A stretch of DNA of 64,000 nucleotides from Flavobacterium macacae (GTDB lineage: Bacteria; Bacteroidota; Bacteroidia; Flavobacteriales; Flavobacteriaceae). Made by a program: the position numbers and the translations under genes. The stretch's first letter is position 1; every line of letters begins with the position of its first letter. Where the stretch lies: the NCBI RefSeq assembly GCF_003865365.1, contig NZ_RQVR01000012.1, positions 10,578 through 74,577 on the forward strand, given 5' to 3'. The notes below the pieces were generated by a model, which made no database searches, had not been told where the DNA came from, and saw only the letters and a program-made list of their open reading frames with translations. Below are positions 8,616 through 18,040 of the stretch, piece after piece.

Positions 8616-10103
8616 TTAATATCCAGTATTTTGAGACCAGTTTCCGTTAGAAAATTGGATTTCCTCGATTGGAATAGGGAATACCTCGTTTTTGTTTGAT
8701 GAAAAACCTTCAATTTCAATGGCAGCTCTTCCGGTTCTAACCAAGTCAAAGAAACGGTGGCCTTCGCCCATTAATTCTCTTCTTCTTTCTTCCCAAATGA
8801 AGGTAGTTAAAGTAGCTCCAGATCCGTTGATGTCGTGATTGGTATCTCCAAAAGCTCTTCTTCTCACAAGATTTAAGTAAGTTCTTGCTTTTGTTTCATC
8901 AATGCCGCCTCTATTAAAAGCTTCGGCAGCCATCAATAAAACATCTGCATAGCGAATTGCTCTGTAATTGTTAGGGTTTGTCAAGTTTAAATCTCCTTGA
9001 GAACCCGCTGATCTTGTTCTTGGAATGTATTTTTTATTGAAATAACCGGTGTGTTTGTAACCTTCTCCATAAGTTGCGCCCGTTTGTGCCGCCCAAGCAA
9101 CGATATCTAAAATAGCTACATTTTTTCTTAAATCATCATCATCAAAGCTATCATATGCTTCTTGTGTGGGAACATTGAAACTGTAACCTGAGGAAAATAA
9201 AGGACCAGAATAATTTCTGACGCCGCTAAAACCTACAGCAACATTTCCTTCAGAACATTGCAAACATCCAAATCCAGCACCTTCAATATCAGTATATTGT
9301 ACTTCAAAAATAGATTCAGGACCATTTTCTCCAGCATGCTCAAAAATAGTATTGTAATCAGTTACTAAAGAATATCCTCCAGTTACATTAATCAAGTTTT
9401 CAAAAACAGCAGCTGATTCAGCGAATTTGTCTTGAAATAAATACGCTTTTCCAAGTAATGCTTGAGCAGCACCTTTAGTTACTCTACCTTGTTGTGCAGG
9501 AATAGTACTCAAATTGTCAATTGCAAAAAGCAAATCAGCTTCGATGGAAGCATACACTTCTTCTTTTGTTGAACGTGGAATAGTACTTTCGTCACCTAAT
9601 CTAAAACGAGCATCACCTTTCAAAGGAATTCCTCCAAACCATTTTACCAATTCAAAGTGGTAATACGCTCTTAAAAAACGGGCTTGTGCAATAACTTGCT
9701 CTTTTCCTTCAAAATCAGTTTTGTCTTTAAATTCTAAGATGTAGTTGCATCTGTTCACACCAGCAAACATCCAATCCCAAACATTTTTTAAATTTGAGTT
9801 CACAGGTGTGTGAATCATTTCGTCAATTTGTTGGAAACCCGGAGTGTCATTGGCACTTTCGCCACCACTTAATGTATTGTCAGAAGCAATTTCACCTAAC
9901 AATACATTGACATAAGTTGATTGCAAAAGGTCATAAGCAGCTACTAAAGCCAAATCATATTCTTCTTTTGAGTTGAAATAGTTTTCAGAGTCAATAGAAT
10001 AAGTTGGTTTTCTGTCCACGAATTCATCGCTGCAAGAAACTGTTAGAGAAGCTATAAGTCCAAAAGCGACAATAGCTTTGAATATATTATTTTTCATTTT
10101 CAT
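8616..10103 (-). CDS. susD: SusD/RagB family outer-membrane glycan-binding lipoprotein
   Basis: The ATG at 10103 (495 residues) is preferred. An upstream extension would use GTG and run into susC, while this start leaves 4 bases after the susC stop and gives a clean lipoprotein signal ending Leu-Thr-Val-Ser-Cys followed by Ser-Asp-Glu. The body shows typical SusD features: a TPR-like helical part with Arg-Ala-Tyr-Tyr-His-Phe-Glu-Leu, Asn-Tyr-Arg-Ala-Ile-Arg-Tyr-Ala-Asp-Val-Leu-Leu-Met, and the C-terminal Trp-Glu-Glu-Arg-Arg-Arg-Glu-Leu...Phe-Asp-Leu-Val-Arg-Thr-Gly. SusD proteins cap the SusC barrel and bind the oligosaccharide to be imported. Substrate (beta-glucan) is inferred from the GH16 and GH3 neighbours. 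Confidence 0.95.
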   Translation of the reverse strand: MKMKNNIFKAIVAFGLIASLTVSCSDEFVDRKPTYSIDSENYFNSKEEYDLALVAAYDLLQSTYVNVLLGEIASDNTLSGGESANDTPGFQQIDEMIHTPVNSNLKNVWDWMFAGVNRCNYILEFKDKTDFEGKEQVIAQARFLRAYYHFELVKWFGGIPLKGDARFRLGDESTIPRSTKEEVYASIEADLLFAIDNLSTIPAQQGRVTKGAAQALLGKAYLFQDKFAESAAVFENLINVTGGYSLVTDYNTIFEHAGENGPESIFEVQYTDIEGAGFGCLQCSEGNVAVGFSGVRNYSGPLFSSGYSFNVPTQEAYDSFDDDDLRKNVAILDIVAWAAQTGATYGEGYKHTGYFNKKYIPRTRSAGSQGDLNLTNPNNYRAIRYADVLLMAAEAFNRGGIDETKARTYLNLVRRRAFGDTNHDINGSGATLTTFIWEERRRELMGEGHRFFDLVRTGRAAIEIEGFSSNKNEVFPIPIEEIQFSNGNWSQNTGY

Positions 10104-10107
10104 AGAA

Positions 10108-13100
10108 TTAAAAATTAATGTTTGCACCTAATAAGAAAGTTCTTGGTACTGGATAAAATCCATAATCAACTCCGCCGCCGATTGGCGCACCTGATGAAGC
10201 TCCTGGATCATAACCCATATATTTTGTAAAAGTGTATAAATTGTTTACACCCACATAAATTCTGGCTTTTGAAATACCTGAGTCTCCAAATAAATCTTGA
10301 GCCATATTGTATCCAATTTGTACATTTTGAATTCTGATGTACGAAGCATCTTCTACATAAAAGCTTGAGAAATTTTTATTTCCTGTGGCTCCAATTGTTG
10401 CTCTTGGAACAGAATTGCTTGTTCCTTCGCCAGTCCATCTGTCAAGAACATAATTCAATTTGTTTCCGTATTGAATATCTCTTTCATAGTTTCTTACCAT
10501 ATCATTTCCGATGGAAGCAAAAGTGTAAGCAGAGAAGTCAAAGTTTTTATATTTCAATGTAAGATTGAAACCCATGGTTGCCGCAGGAATCGGATCACCA
10601 ATGTTAGTTCTGTCGTTTGCATCAATTTTTCCGTCACCATTTACGTCAACAAAACGAAGATCTCCCGGTTTTGCTTCAGCGCCAAGTGCCACTTGTGACG
10701 GATGTGCATCCACTTCAGCCTGGTTTTGGAAAATTCCAGCAGTTTGGTAACCAAAGAAGTAACCCATTGGTTTTCCTACTTGCATTCTTGAAGTTGGAGT
10801 GCTTAATCCAAAGTTTCCACCTTCATAAAAACCTGTTCCGTTATCAACTCTTGTCACTTTATTTTTTAAGAAAGTAACGTTATAATTGATATCAAAACTG
10901 AAATTATCAGAAATCTGATCTTTATAACCAATTGCAAATTCAACTCCATAATTTTTCACATCCCCCGCATTTAAAGTCGGCGCGCTAGCTCCAGGAGCCC
11001 CAATTCCGATAATTCCTGAAACCGGAATCGCTGGAATTAACAAATCTGTTCGTGTGTCGATAAAGTAATCTGCAACGATAGAAACCTTGTCATTGAAAAG
11101 ATTTAAATCAATACCCACGTCAAATTTCTTAGCTTCTTCCCATTTAACATTGGCATTTTGAATCGCTCCACCAGCAGTTCCGTTGGTTAATTCTCCGTCA
11201 AAAACATACGTTCCTTCACCATTTAAAATTCCAAGATACCTGTTGTTTCCAATCTGGTCATTTCCTAAAGTTCCATAACTGGCTCTAATTTTAAAGAAGT
11301 TTACCAGAGGAGAATCGCCATAAAAACCTTCATCAGAAACTACCCATCCCGCAGTAAAGGAAGGGAAGTAAGCTACTGAGTTTGCAGGTCCAAATTTTGT
11401 TGAAGAGTCGCGTCTGATGATGGCAGAGAAAAGATATTTTCCTTTGTAGTCATATTGAAGTCTTCCAAAGTAAGAAAGTCTTCTTTCGTCATATACATAC
11501 GATGAATTTTGTTTTGCATTTACAGCTCCGGTAGTTAGAGAAATATCTGCAAATTCCCATGAATTGTTCGGAACATCATAACCCGTTGCACCAAGTCCAT
11601 TTCCCCATTCTTTATAAATAGTGGTACCAACAGTTAATCCAAAATTGTGTGCTTCACCAATTGATTTTTTGTAATCAGCATACAAGTCAAAAGAGTAGTT
11701 ATTATCATTTACCGTATTTTGAGTTACGCTACTTCTTGGATTGTCATAAATTTTTCCGCCATAATCAAGTAGCTTGGCAAAAGATTTACCTTCAGAATTT
11801 GAAGTATTAAAACCCATTCTTCCGTTAAGTTTTAATCCGTCAAGGATTTCGTACTCAACACCAAAAGTTCCGTTTAATTTTTTGTAATTATAAGAATTAT
11901 AAGTGTTTTCAATTTGCGCTAACGGATTGATGATTTCTGAACCATAAACCGCTTGATTCGGAACCAAGGAATAGTTTCCGTTGTCATCAAAAGCATTAAT
12001 TGTAGGAGCGATGTTCAAAGCATTGAACAAAACTGAACCAAGCACATTTTCATTTAACGTTTTTCTGTCAAAATAGGTGTAAATCGCATTTGCGTTCAAC
12101 TTTAATTTGTCAGTTACATCAGCATTGATACTTATTCTTGCCGTATTTCTTAAGAAACCTGATTTGTTTCCACCAACTAGACCTTCTTGATCAAGGTGCG
12201 AACCGCTGACAGAATACGTGATTTTATCAGAACCTCCAGAAATGTTGATATCGTGGTTCACAATTGGCACCGATTTTCCAAAAACTTGATCTTGCCAATC
12301 CGTTCCTTTTCCTAAACCAGTCGCATTTGGAAACGGAAGTGGATTTCCGTTGTTAGCATAACTTTCATTCACATACAATGCAAATTCAGTAGCGTTTAAA
12401 GTTGGTAATTTTCTGCTAGTTTCTTGAAAACCAGTATATACATTATAGTTAATAACCGCTTTTGAGTTTCTTTTTCCTTTTTTAGTAGTAATCAAGATGA
12501 CACCATTAGCCCCAATAGTACCATAAATGGCGGCTTGTGCATCTTTTAAAATCGTAATCGATTCAATGTCATTTGGATTCAAAAGACTTAAATCTCCAAT
12601 ATATCCATCAATGATCGCAGTAGGTCTGTTTTCTCCATTAGTAGCAATACCTCTAATTCTAATATCCAAGCCAGCACCAGGAGCACCAGATTGTGAAGTC
12701 ACATTTACACCCGAAACGGTTCCTTGTAAAGCTTGTTCCACTTTAATAGGTTTAAGGACTTCAAGGGTTTGGCTTGAAATGGTACTTACGGCTCCGGTGA
12801 CTTCTTTCTTTTTTTGCGAACCATAACCGATAACAACAACTTCATCTAATGATTGCTGATCAGAATCAAGTCTAACATTAATTGGCTGATTTGAAGTAAC
12901 TGAAATTTCTTTCGTAGTAAATCCAATGTAACTAATAACTAATGTAGATCCAGAAGGAACTTTTACCAATGTAAAGTTACCGTCTAAATCTGCGGTTGTT
13001 TGCTGTGTTCCATTTTTAACGGATACATTGGCTCCAGGTAACCCTAAACCTGTTTGAGCCTCGATTACTGTTCCACTAATATCATAATTCTGCGCAAAAC

Positions 13101-13149
13101 AAAATGATGATAGTAAGAGGAAGGTAAAGAGGTAAAAGTTTGACTTCAT
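10108..13149 (-). CDS. susC: SusC/RagA family TonB-dependent outer-membrane importer
   Basis: The 1013-residue protein has a signal peptide (about 1-19), a carboxypeptidase-regulatory-like domain (about 22-105), a plug domain (about 115-230) with the SusC motif Ile-Arg-Ile-Arg-Gly-Ile near residue 166, and a long beta-barrel ending in Phe at the last residue. It has the usual size of SusC transporters and imports oligosaccharides with energy from TonB/ExbBD. It is the first gene of the minus-strand PUL operon. A 253-base gap separates it from the regulator gene upstream and must hold its promoter. The N-terminal extension is of the plain type, with no anti-sigma-binding STN domain, in line with control by the neighbouring HTH regulator rather than an ECF sigma pair. 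Confidence 0.96.
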   Translation of the reverse strand: MKSNFYLFTFLLLSSFCFAQNYDISGTVIEAQTGLGLPGANVSVKNGTQQTTADLDGNFTLVKVPSGSTLVISYIGFTTKEISVTSNQPINVRLDSDQQSLDEVVVIGYGSQKKKEVTGAVSTISSQTLEVLKPIKVEQALQGTVSGVNVTSQSGAPGAGLDIRIRGIATNGENRPTAIIDGYIGDLSLLNPNDIESITILKDAQAAIYGTIGANGVILITTKKGKRNSKAVINYNVYTGFQETSRKLPTLNATEFALYVNESYANNGNPLPFPNATGLGKGTDWQDQVFGKSVPIVNHDINISGGSDKITYSVSGSHLDQEGLVGGNKSGFLRNTARISINADVTDKLKLNANAIYTYFDRKTLNENVLGSVLFNALNIAPTINAFDDNGNYSLVPNQAVYGSEIINPLAQIENTYNSYNYKKLNGTFGVEYEILDGLKLNGRMGFNTSNSEGKSFAKLLDYGGKIYDNPRSSVTQNTVNDNNYSFDLYADYKKSIGEAHNFGLTVGTTIYKEWGNGLGATGYDVPNNSWEFADISLTTGAVNAKQNSSYVYDERRLSYFGRLQYDYKGKYLFSAIIRRDSSTKFGPANSVAYFPSFTAGWVVSDEGFYGDSPLVNFFKIRASYGTLGNDQIGNNRYLGILNGEGTYVFDGELTNGTAGGAIQNANVKWEEAKKFDVGIDLNLFNDKVSIVADYFIDTRTDLLIPAIPVSGIIGIGAPGASAPTLNAGDVKNYGVEFAIGYKDQISDNFSFDINYNVTFLKNKVTRVDNGTGFYEGGNFGLSTPTSRMQVGKPMGYFFGYQTAGIFQNQAEVDAHPSQVALGAEAKPGDLRFVDVNGDGKIDANDRTNIGDPIPAATMGFNLTLKYKNFDFSAYTFASIGNDMVRNYERDIQYGNKLNYVLDRWTGEGTSNSVPRATIGATGNKNFSSFYVEDASYIRIQNVQIGYNMAQDLFGDSGISKARIYVGVNNLYTFTKYMGYDPGASSGAPIGGGVDYGFYPVPRTFLLGANINF

Positions 13150-13402
13150 ATTTATTTGTTTTTTGTGATAGTTAAAATTAGTTTAGATATATGATACTTT
13201 AATAAATAGAACCACAACAAAAAATATACAATTCAAAAAAAAAGCCTTTTTATTATGGTTTTGATAATACAAGTCTAGTGTTAACAGTAAATTAAGACTT
13301 TCTTAATGATATACTAATGATCTCACAAAAGGTCTTAAAAATAACATTACAACGTTATTGTTGTGGTGATGTATAGGTGAAATTATGAAGTGTTGTAGTT
13401 GT
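13150..13402. promoter_or_regulatory. susC upstream region with two short dyads
   Basis: This gap lies between the regulator stop and the susC start, both on the minus strand. It is very AT-rich. Two inverted repeats stand out: ATTAAG-5 bases-CTTAAT at 13291-13307, and ACAAC-6 bases-GTTGT at 13349-13364. Either may be an operator for the PUL regulator. I see no exact TAnnTTTG box on the minus strand. Confidence 0.4.
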
Positions 13403-16204
13403 TTAAATGGAAAGTATGTGCTCAACAAGGCCTTCTTCATGGGCCAATTCCATTTTTTTACGCAAACGATATCGTTTTATCTCCACACTTCGCACCGAGA
13501 TATTCAACAACGGAGCAATTTCTTTTGAGGAAAGATTTAATCGAAGATAGGCACAAAGTCGAAGATCGTTGGGAGTTAATGTTGGGTGCAGTGCTTTTAC
13601 TTTTTTCAAGAAATCCTTGTCGGCGTTGTTGAACGCATCTTTAAAGATATTCCATGTATCTTCTTCACTGATATTTTTGTTGATGGTGGTGATAACCGAT
13701 TTGATGTTTCGGCTTCCTTCTTCAGAATCTTTCTTCAGATCATCTTTAATCCGACTCAAAAACTCATTCTTTTTAATCAAGCTCATCGTTGACGCCGCCA
13801 ATTCACGATTTTTACTTTCGAAATCGTCTTCTAATTGCTGGTTTTTGATTTTCATCAATTGCTGTTCTGTTTCTAACTCTTTAATTTCAAGAAGGCGGTT
13901 GTTTTCTTCAATCAATTTCTCTTTTTGCCTGTGGTAATAATTTTTATAAGCGCGGTTGATAAAATAAGCCATAATGCAAAGTATGATCATATAAATAAAA
14001 ACCGCAAGATTGGTTCTGTACCAAGGTTTTAGAATTGTAAAAGAATAAGAGGCGACATTTTCTGAAGAATCATTTCCGATTTTTCCCCTGACTTTAAAAG
14101 TATAATCGCCAGCCGGAAGATTTTTAAAATTGATGGTTGGTTTCGTACTCCATTCGCTCCAAGTTTCTTGTGAACCTTCTAAAATGTACTGAAATTCCGC
14201 ATTGATGTACTTATTAAACTCCGGAACGGTATATGAAAAAGTAATATTATTCTCTGCAAATTTAAAATCAGATGGCCCTTTTATGGACGCAAACTGCAAG
14301 TTCTCATTGGTTTTATTCACCGTAATGCTTGACATTGAAATTTTATATTTATTGAATTTCAATTCGTCAATGTTTAAAGTATAATAGCCATCGGTGGTCC
14401 CGATCAAATAAATCGAATTTGAAATTTGCGTTATATTTTCATAACCAAGCATCGAATTGGTCAGTGATGAAGGAATCGGAACAATGTTGTGCTTTAACTG
14501 CGAACTCAATTTACCGAAGGAGAAATAATTGATATAATTTTTGGTAAAAAACCAAAGGCGGTTCGAATTGTCAACCATTAATTTCCCAGAAGTATAATCG
14601 TCTTTCTTGAAAACCTGGCTTAAATCTTCTTGTTTTTCAAACTGTTTTGTTTTTTTATTCAGTTTAAAAATTCCTTCTTTATAGGAATAATAAATGTTGC
14701 CATTGAACTGTGTCAAACTTGCATTTTTTCCTTTTGATGGATTTTTGTAGGTATCAAATTGAGCCGTTTTGGTCAAATTTTTATCCAATTGAAATCTAAA
14801 AACGCCTTTGTATTCATGGCTTACATAAACTTCAAGCGATTTTGTGATTTCAAAATATTTTGAAGAATAATCAAAACCATCAATTTTATTTTTGAAATTC
14901 CATTGGCCGTTTTTATTTTCTAAAATTGAAAGTCCATAATAATTTCCTTGTAAAAGCAGATCCTCTTGCCCCGGAACCGTTTCAAATTTCCAAGTTCCAG
15001 AATGGGCAAAAATATGGCGCGAATTATTTTCTGATATGATAAATGTTCCCGAATCGTGACCGCAAAAAAGCGTTCCTTTATGTGAGAAAAGCGACCAAAC
15101 CTGTCCTTTTGTTCCGCTTATAAATTTAAAATCTTCGTTTGAATTGTATTTTTTGTAAAACAGACCTTGATTGGTTCCTACGTATAAATTTTCATTGTGC
15201 AAAATCGAAGTATACACGGTTCCTAAAATTCCGGTATCGTCAGAAAACGAACGAACGGGTGAATTTAAATTGATGCAGTTGATGCCGTTATCCAGTCCGA
15301 TCCAAAGGTTTTTGTCAAAATCTTCAAATATGGAAAGCGCCGTATTGTTGCTCAAACCTTTGTTTTGTGTAATGTGATACAGCAGTTTTCCTTCCTTTGA
15401 AATAATAAAAATTCCGTTTGAAACACTTCCCAAAGCAAAAGCGCCGTCGTTCAGTTGCTGACTGCTGTAAATACTGCTGTTCAATAAGTCGGTATCGGCT
15501 TCGGTATTCCATTTGGAAATTATTCCGTCAGAAAAATTAAAAAAGCCGTTAAATTGTGTCTGGATTAAAAGCCCGCCATCCTTTGAAAATAGATTGACGA
15601 TTTTATTTTTCAGTATCGTTTGGTTATTGGAAATCAGCTTTCCGGTTCCGTTTTCAATTTCAAAAAGACCTTCGCCATAGGTTTGGTAATAAATACCGTC
15701 GTTGGTTTTAAAAGCTCTTGAAATGGCACTTTTTGGATGAATTATTTTAAATCTTGAAGTTTTTGTATCGTATAAAAAAATCTGGTTTAGCGATTGAAAA
15801 ACGACCCATTGGTCAAAATCGATGATATTCCAAATCTGTTCATCGTCTAAGATTTTATCTTTCAGGTTTTTACTTAAAGAAAAGTATTTTAAAAGTCCGT
15901 TGGATTGTCTTTTCCAATACCCAAATTCCATATAACAGCCCGTGTAAATGCGGTCTCCGATAGATTTTGCCGAACGAATAATTGTTTCATTTGGCGAAGG
16001 GTAAAGCGACCAGTTTGAACCGTTGAATTCCAGAAGGCCTTCGTTATTTGCAAAATAGACAAACTGATTGTCGTCTTGCGTAATCATCCAGTTTTGGTTT
16101 CCAGCATTATAAGTGTTGGAAGCGTATTTTAAAATAGGGGGAAGCTCTTGAGAAAATCCCAAAAACGAACAAAGCAGTAGCAAGAGAATTATTTTCTTAG
16201 GCAA
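13403..16204 (-). CDS. Membrane-anchored PUL regulator: propeller sensor, Y_Y_Y domain, LuxR-type HTH
   Basis: The 933-residue protein has a signal peptide (1-19), a long periplasmic sensor made of Reg_prop-type beta-propeller repeats (about 25-620, with Leu-Trp-Ile-Gly-Leu-Asp-Asn-Gly-Ile-like blades), a Y_Y_Y domain (about 640-725, Gly-Asp-Tyr-Thr-Phe-Lys-Val-Arg), one membrane helix (about 732-752), a cytoplasmic coiled coil (about 758-830) and a C-terminal LuxR/GerE-like HTH (about 886-930). It has no kinase or receiver domain, so unlike hybrid two-component PUL regulators it should couple periplasmic ligand binding directly to DNA binding while in the membrane. The only in-frame start is TTG at 16204; an in-frame stop lies upstream with no ATG between. 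It lies immediately upstream of susC, which it probably controls. Confidence 0.9.
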   Translation of the reverse strand: MPKKIILLLLLCSFLGFSQELPPILKYASNTYNAGNQNWMITQDDNQFVYFANNEGLLEFNGSNWSLYPSPNETIIRSAKSIGDRIYTGCYMEFGYWKRQSNGLLKYFSLSKNLKDKILDDEQIWNIIDFDQWVVFQSLNQIFLYDTKTSRFKIIHPKSAISRAFKTNDGIYYQTYGEGLFEIENGTGKLISNNQTILKNKIVNLFSKDGGLLIQTQFNGFFNFSDGIISKWNTEADTDLLNSSIYSSQQLNDGAFALGSVSNGIFIISKEGKLLYHITQNKGLSNNTALSIFEDFDKNLWIGLDNGINCINLNSPVRSFSDDTGILGTVYTSILHNENLYVGTNQGLFYKKYNSNEDFKFISGTKGQVWSLFSHKGTLFCGHDSGTFIISENNSRHIFAHSGTWKFETVPGQEDLLLQGNYYGLSILENKNGQWNFKNKIDGFDYSSKYFEITKSLEVYVSHEYKGVFRFQLDKNLTKTAQFDTYKNPSKGKNASLTQFNGNIYYSYKEGIFKLNKKTKQFEKQEDLSQVFKKDDYTSGKLMVDNSNRLWFFTKNYINYFSFGKLSSQLKHNIVPIPSSLTNSMLGYENITQISNSIYLIGTTDGYYTLNIDELKFNKYKISMSSITVNKTNENLQFASIKGPSDFKFAENNITFSYTVPEFNKYINAEFQYILEGSQETWSEWSTKPTINFKNLPAGDYTFKVRGKIGNDSSENVASYSFTILKPWYRTNLAVFIYMIILCIMAYFINRAYKNYYHRQKEKLIEENNRLLEIKELETEQQLMKIKNQQLEDDFESKNRELAASTMSLIKKNEFLSRIKDDLKKDSEEGSRNIKSVITTINKNISEEDTWNIFKDAFNNADKDFLKKVKALHPTLTPNDLRLCAYLRLNLSSKEIAPLLNISVRSVEIKRYRLRKKMELAHEEGLVEHILSI

Positions 16205-16348
16205 AACGATACTATTGATTAAGTTGGTAAGGTGATACGAATATACGATTTGAAATCAAAACTATGCTAAGTGATCTTTGATGTAATTGTTGCAAATCAC
16301 AATTTTTATACTTTTTTTCAGTTTATAGTTCAAACTAATAAAAACAAT

Positions 16349-16783
16349 ATGAAAAAGAAACTTTTTTTGATTTGTGCGTTTGCTATGGCGGGCTTATCGA
16401 TGATTTCTTGTAATTCAGACGATGAAGATTTTGAGAGAAGTATCGTCGGGAAGTGGAATTACAACAAAACGATTGTCAGCACTAATGGCGGAACTCCAGT
16501 TGACAGCCCTTATAACGAGCACGAAGAAGGCTGTAATAAAGATTATGTAGAATTTGTGCAAGGTGGCGTTTTTAGAGACGTTATTTTGTTTAAAAACCAG
16601 CAAGGAGTTTGTACCGAAGATACGGCGCCAAATTCCACTTGGACAAAAGATAATTCAACATTAACGATTGGAAACGACGTTTATACGATTGTAACGCTCA
16701 ACGGTTCAGAGTTGCGTTATGAAAATACAACTGATGTCAGTGGCGTTCCGGTGAAGGTGGTAAAAGTTTATACCAAAAATTAA
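16349..16783 (+). CDS. Lipocalin-like lipoprotein
   Basis: The ATG at 16349 gives a 144-residue product with a clear lipoprotein signal (MKKKLF, hydrophobic run, Met-Ile-Ser-Cys, then Asn-Ser-Asp-Asp-Glu). The upstream extension lacks a signal and is rejected. The mature part contains Ile-Val-Gly-Lys-Trp-Asn, Thr-Trp-Thr-Lys-Asp and regular beta strands, like the small lipocalin-like (DUF4923/lipocalin_4) domains of Bacteroidetes. Two Cys lie near 68 and 95. Ligand unknown. It is transcribed divergently from the PUL regulator and ends in a terminator shared with clpS. Confidence 0.7.
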   Translation: MKKKLFLICAFAMAGLSMISCNSDDEDFERSIVGKWNYNKTIVSTNGGTPVDSPYNEHEEGCNKDYVEFVQGGVFRDVILFKNQQGVCTEDTAPNSTWTKDNSTLTIGNDVYTIVTLNGSELRYENTTDVSGVPVKVVKVYTKN

Positions 16784-16790
16784 GAAATAA

Positions 16791-16818
16791 AAAAGGCTGT
16801 CGTAATTGACAGCCTTTT
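16791..16818. terminator. Bidirectional terminator
   Basis: AAAAGGCTGTC and GACAGCCTTTT form a perfect 11-bp stem with a 6-base loop, with A and T tracts on both sides, between two convergent genes. Confidence 0.85.
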
Positions 16819-16822
16819 CTTT

Positions 16823-17098
16823 TTAAACTATTTCAGCACTTAATCCGGCATCTAAAAGCCCAGTGCATTGTGGTTTTAATTCGTCTAAACCTCCTGTTTT
16901 AACTGTGCATTTTCCTTTGTAATGAATAATTAAGGAACATTGTTCAGCTTGTTCAGAAGTGTGGTTGCAAACGCGCACTAAAGTGTTGATAACGTGGTCA
17001 AAAGTGTTTACATCGTCATTATAAACGATGATTTCATTGTTTAAACCAACTTGTTCTTCAACTAAAACTTCTTCTAAAATTTGTTCTTTTGTACTCAT
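16823..17098 (-). CDS. clpS: ATP-dependent Clp protease adaptor ClpS
   Basis: The 91-residue protein matches ClpS: an acidic N-terminal tail, Val-Tyr-Asn-Asp-Asp-Val-Asn-Thr-Phe-Asp-His-Val (the Asn-Asp that forms the N-degron pocket) and the His-Tyr-Lys-Gly-Lys segment. ClpS delivers proteins with bulky N-terminal residues to ClpA/ClpC-ClpP. ATG at 17098 is chosen; the longer reading starts at TTG. It follows prmA by 15 bases and is probably in one operon with it. Confidence 0.95.
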   Translation of the reverse strand: MSTKEQILEEVLVEEQVGLNNEIIVYNDDVNTFDHVINTLVRVCNHTSEQAEQCSLIIHYKGKCTVKTGGLDELKPQCTGLLDAGLSAEIV

Positions 17099-17113
17099 AA
17101 TCAAAACTTTAAT

Positions 17114-17947
17114 CTAATTTACGTATTTTAAGGCAACCCAATTATTTCTTTGGTGTTTTTTAACGTAAGTCAATCCTTTTTCAGTGCACGATGCATTAAT
17201 CACCGGAATGTCTTCTTCGTAAAAACCACTCAAAAATAAAGTGCCGTTTTCATTCAAGCAGTCCACATAGTGTTGCATATCGTTCAGTAAAATATTTCGG
17301 TTGATATTGGCAATAATTGTGTCGTATTTTTTTCCTTCCAATAAAGAAGCATCGCCTTCATAAACGGAGATGTGCTTGCAATTATTGCGCTCTGCATTTT
17401 CAATCGAATTCAAATAACACCAATTGTCAATGTCAATCGCATCCGTTGGCTGAGCGCCTTTCATTTCAGCTAAAATTGCCAAAATTGCCGTTCCACAACC
17501 CATATCTAAGGTTTTCTTTCCTTCAAAATCATTTTCCAAAATATGCTGGATCATCATGTGTGTTGTTTCATGATGACCTGTCCCAAAAGACATTTTTGGT
17601 TCAATCACGATATCATATTTAGCATCTGTTTTTTCGTGAAAAGGCGCGCGAACGTGGCAAATTCCGTCCACATCAATCGCTTCAAAATTCTTTTCCCATT
17701 CTTCATTCCAGTTCACTTGCTCGATTTCTTCAATCGTGTAGCTTATTGTAAATTCAGGAGAATTTAAGATGAAAATATCTTCTAAAACGTCTTCGGTCCA
17801 AAGCGCTTTCTGGATATATGCATTTACACCGTTTTCAGTTTCAATGAAACTTTCAAAAGGTTTTTCGCCTAATTCGGCTACTAAAATTTCAGAACCCAAT
17901 TCTTTTGGTTCTACTTTAAAATGATATCCCAGATAAGTAATTGCCAT
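17114..17947 (-). CDS. prmA: Ribosomal protein L11 methyltransferase PrmA
   Basis: The 277-residue SAM-dependent methyltransferase has the glycine motif Asp-Met-Gly-Cys-Gly-Thr-Ala near residue 147 and the PrmA signature Pro-Lys-Met-Ser-Phe-Gly-Thr-Gly-His-His-Glu-Thr just before it. It trimethylates ribosomal protein L11. ATG at 17947 is preferred over a TTG 18 bases upstream. A promoter-like pair on the minus strand (TACCTTTG at 17963-17970, TTG at 17994-17996) supports this start and implies a very short leader. It is co-transcribed with clpS. Confidence 0.93.
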   Translation of the reverse strand: MAITYLGYHFKVEPKELGSEILVAELGEKPFESFIETENGVNAYIQKALWTEDVLEDIFILNSPEFTISYTIEEIEQVNWNEEWEKNFEAIDVDGICHVRAPFHEKTDAKYDIVIEPKMSFGTGHHETTHMMIQHILENDFEGKKTLDMGCGTAILAILAEMKGAQPTDAIDIDNWCYLNSIENAERNNCKHISVYEGDASLLEGKKYDTIIANINRNILLNDMQHYVDCLNENGTLFLSGFYEEDIPVINASCTEKGLTYVKKHQRNNWVALKYVN

Positions 17948-17962
17948 AACGTTAATTTTTTG

Positions 17963-17996
17963 CAAAGGTAATATTCTAATAACATTGGTGCGTCAA
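17963..17996 (-). promoter_or_regulatory. Candidate prmA-clpS promoter
   Basis: On the minus strand, TTG, a 23-base spacer and TACCTTTG (matches TAnnTTTG). The -7 box ends 15 bases before the prmA ATG, so the leader would be under about 10 bases. Confidence 0.45.
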
Positions 17997-18010
17997 AATT
18001 AATATTAAGT

Positions 18011-18040
18011 TTGCACAATGATAATTTAAGTATATTTTTG
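18011..18040 (+). promoter_or_regulatory. Candidate promoter of the OprP-like porin gene
   Basis: TTG (18011-18013), a 19-base spacer and TATTTTTG (18033-18040) fit the flavobacterial consensus exactly. The leader to the ATG at 18126 would be about 80 bases. Confidence 0.6.

Noticed and set aside
10104..10127. Longer SusD start overlapping susC
   Set aside because: It would start at GTG, add a non-signal peptide stretch and overlap susC; ATG 10103 gives a clean lipoprotein signal.
13569..13937. 122-codon plus-strand frame inside the PUL regulator
   Set aside because: Antisense to the coiled-coil and HTH region; the hydrophobic look comes from complementing Lys/Glu codons.
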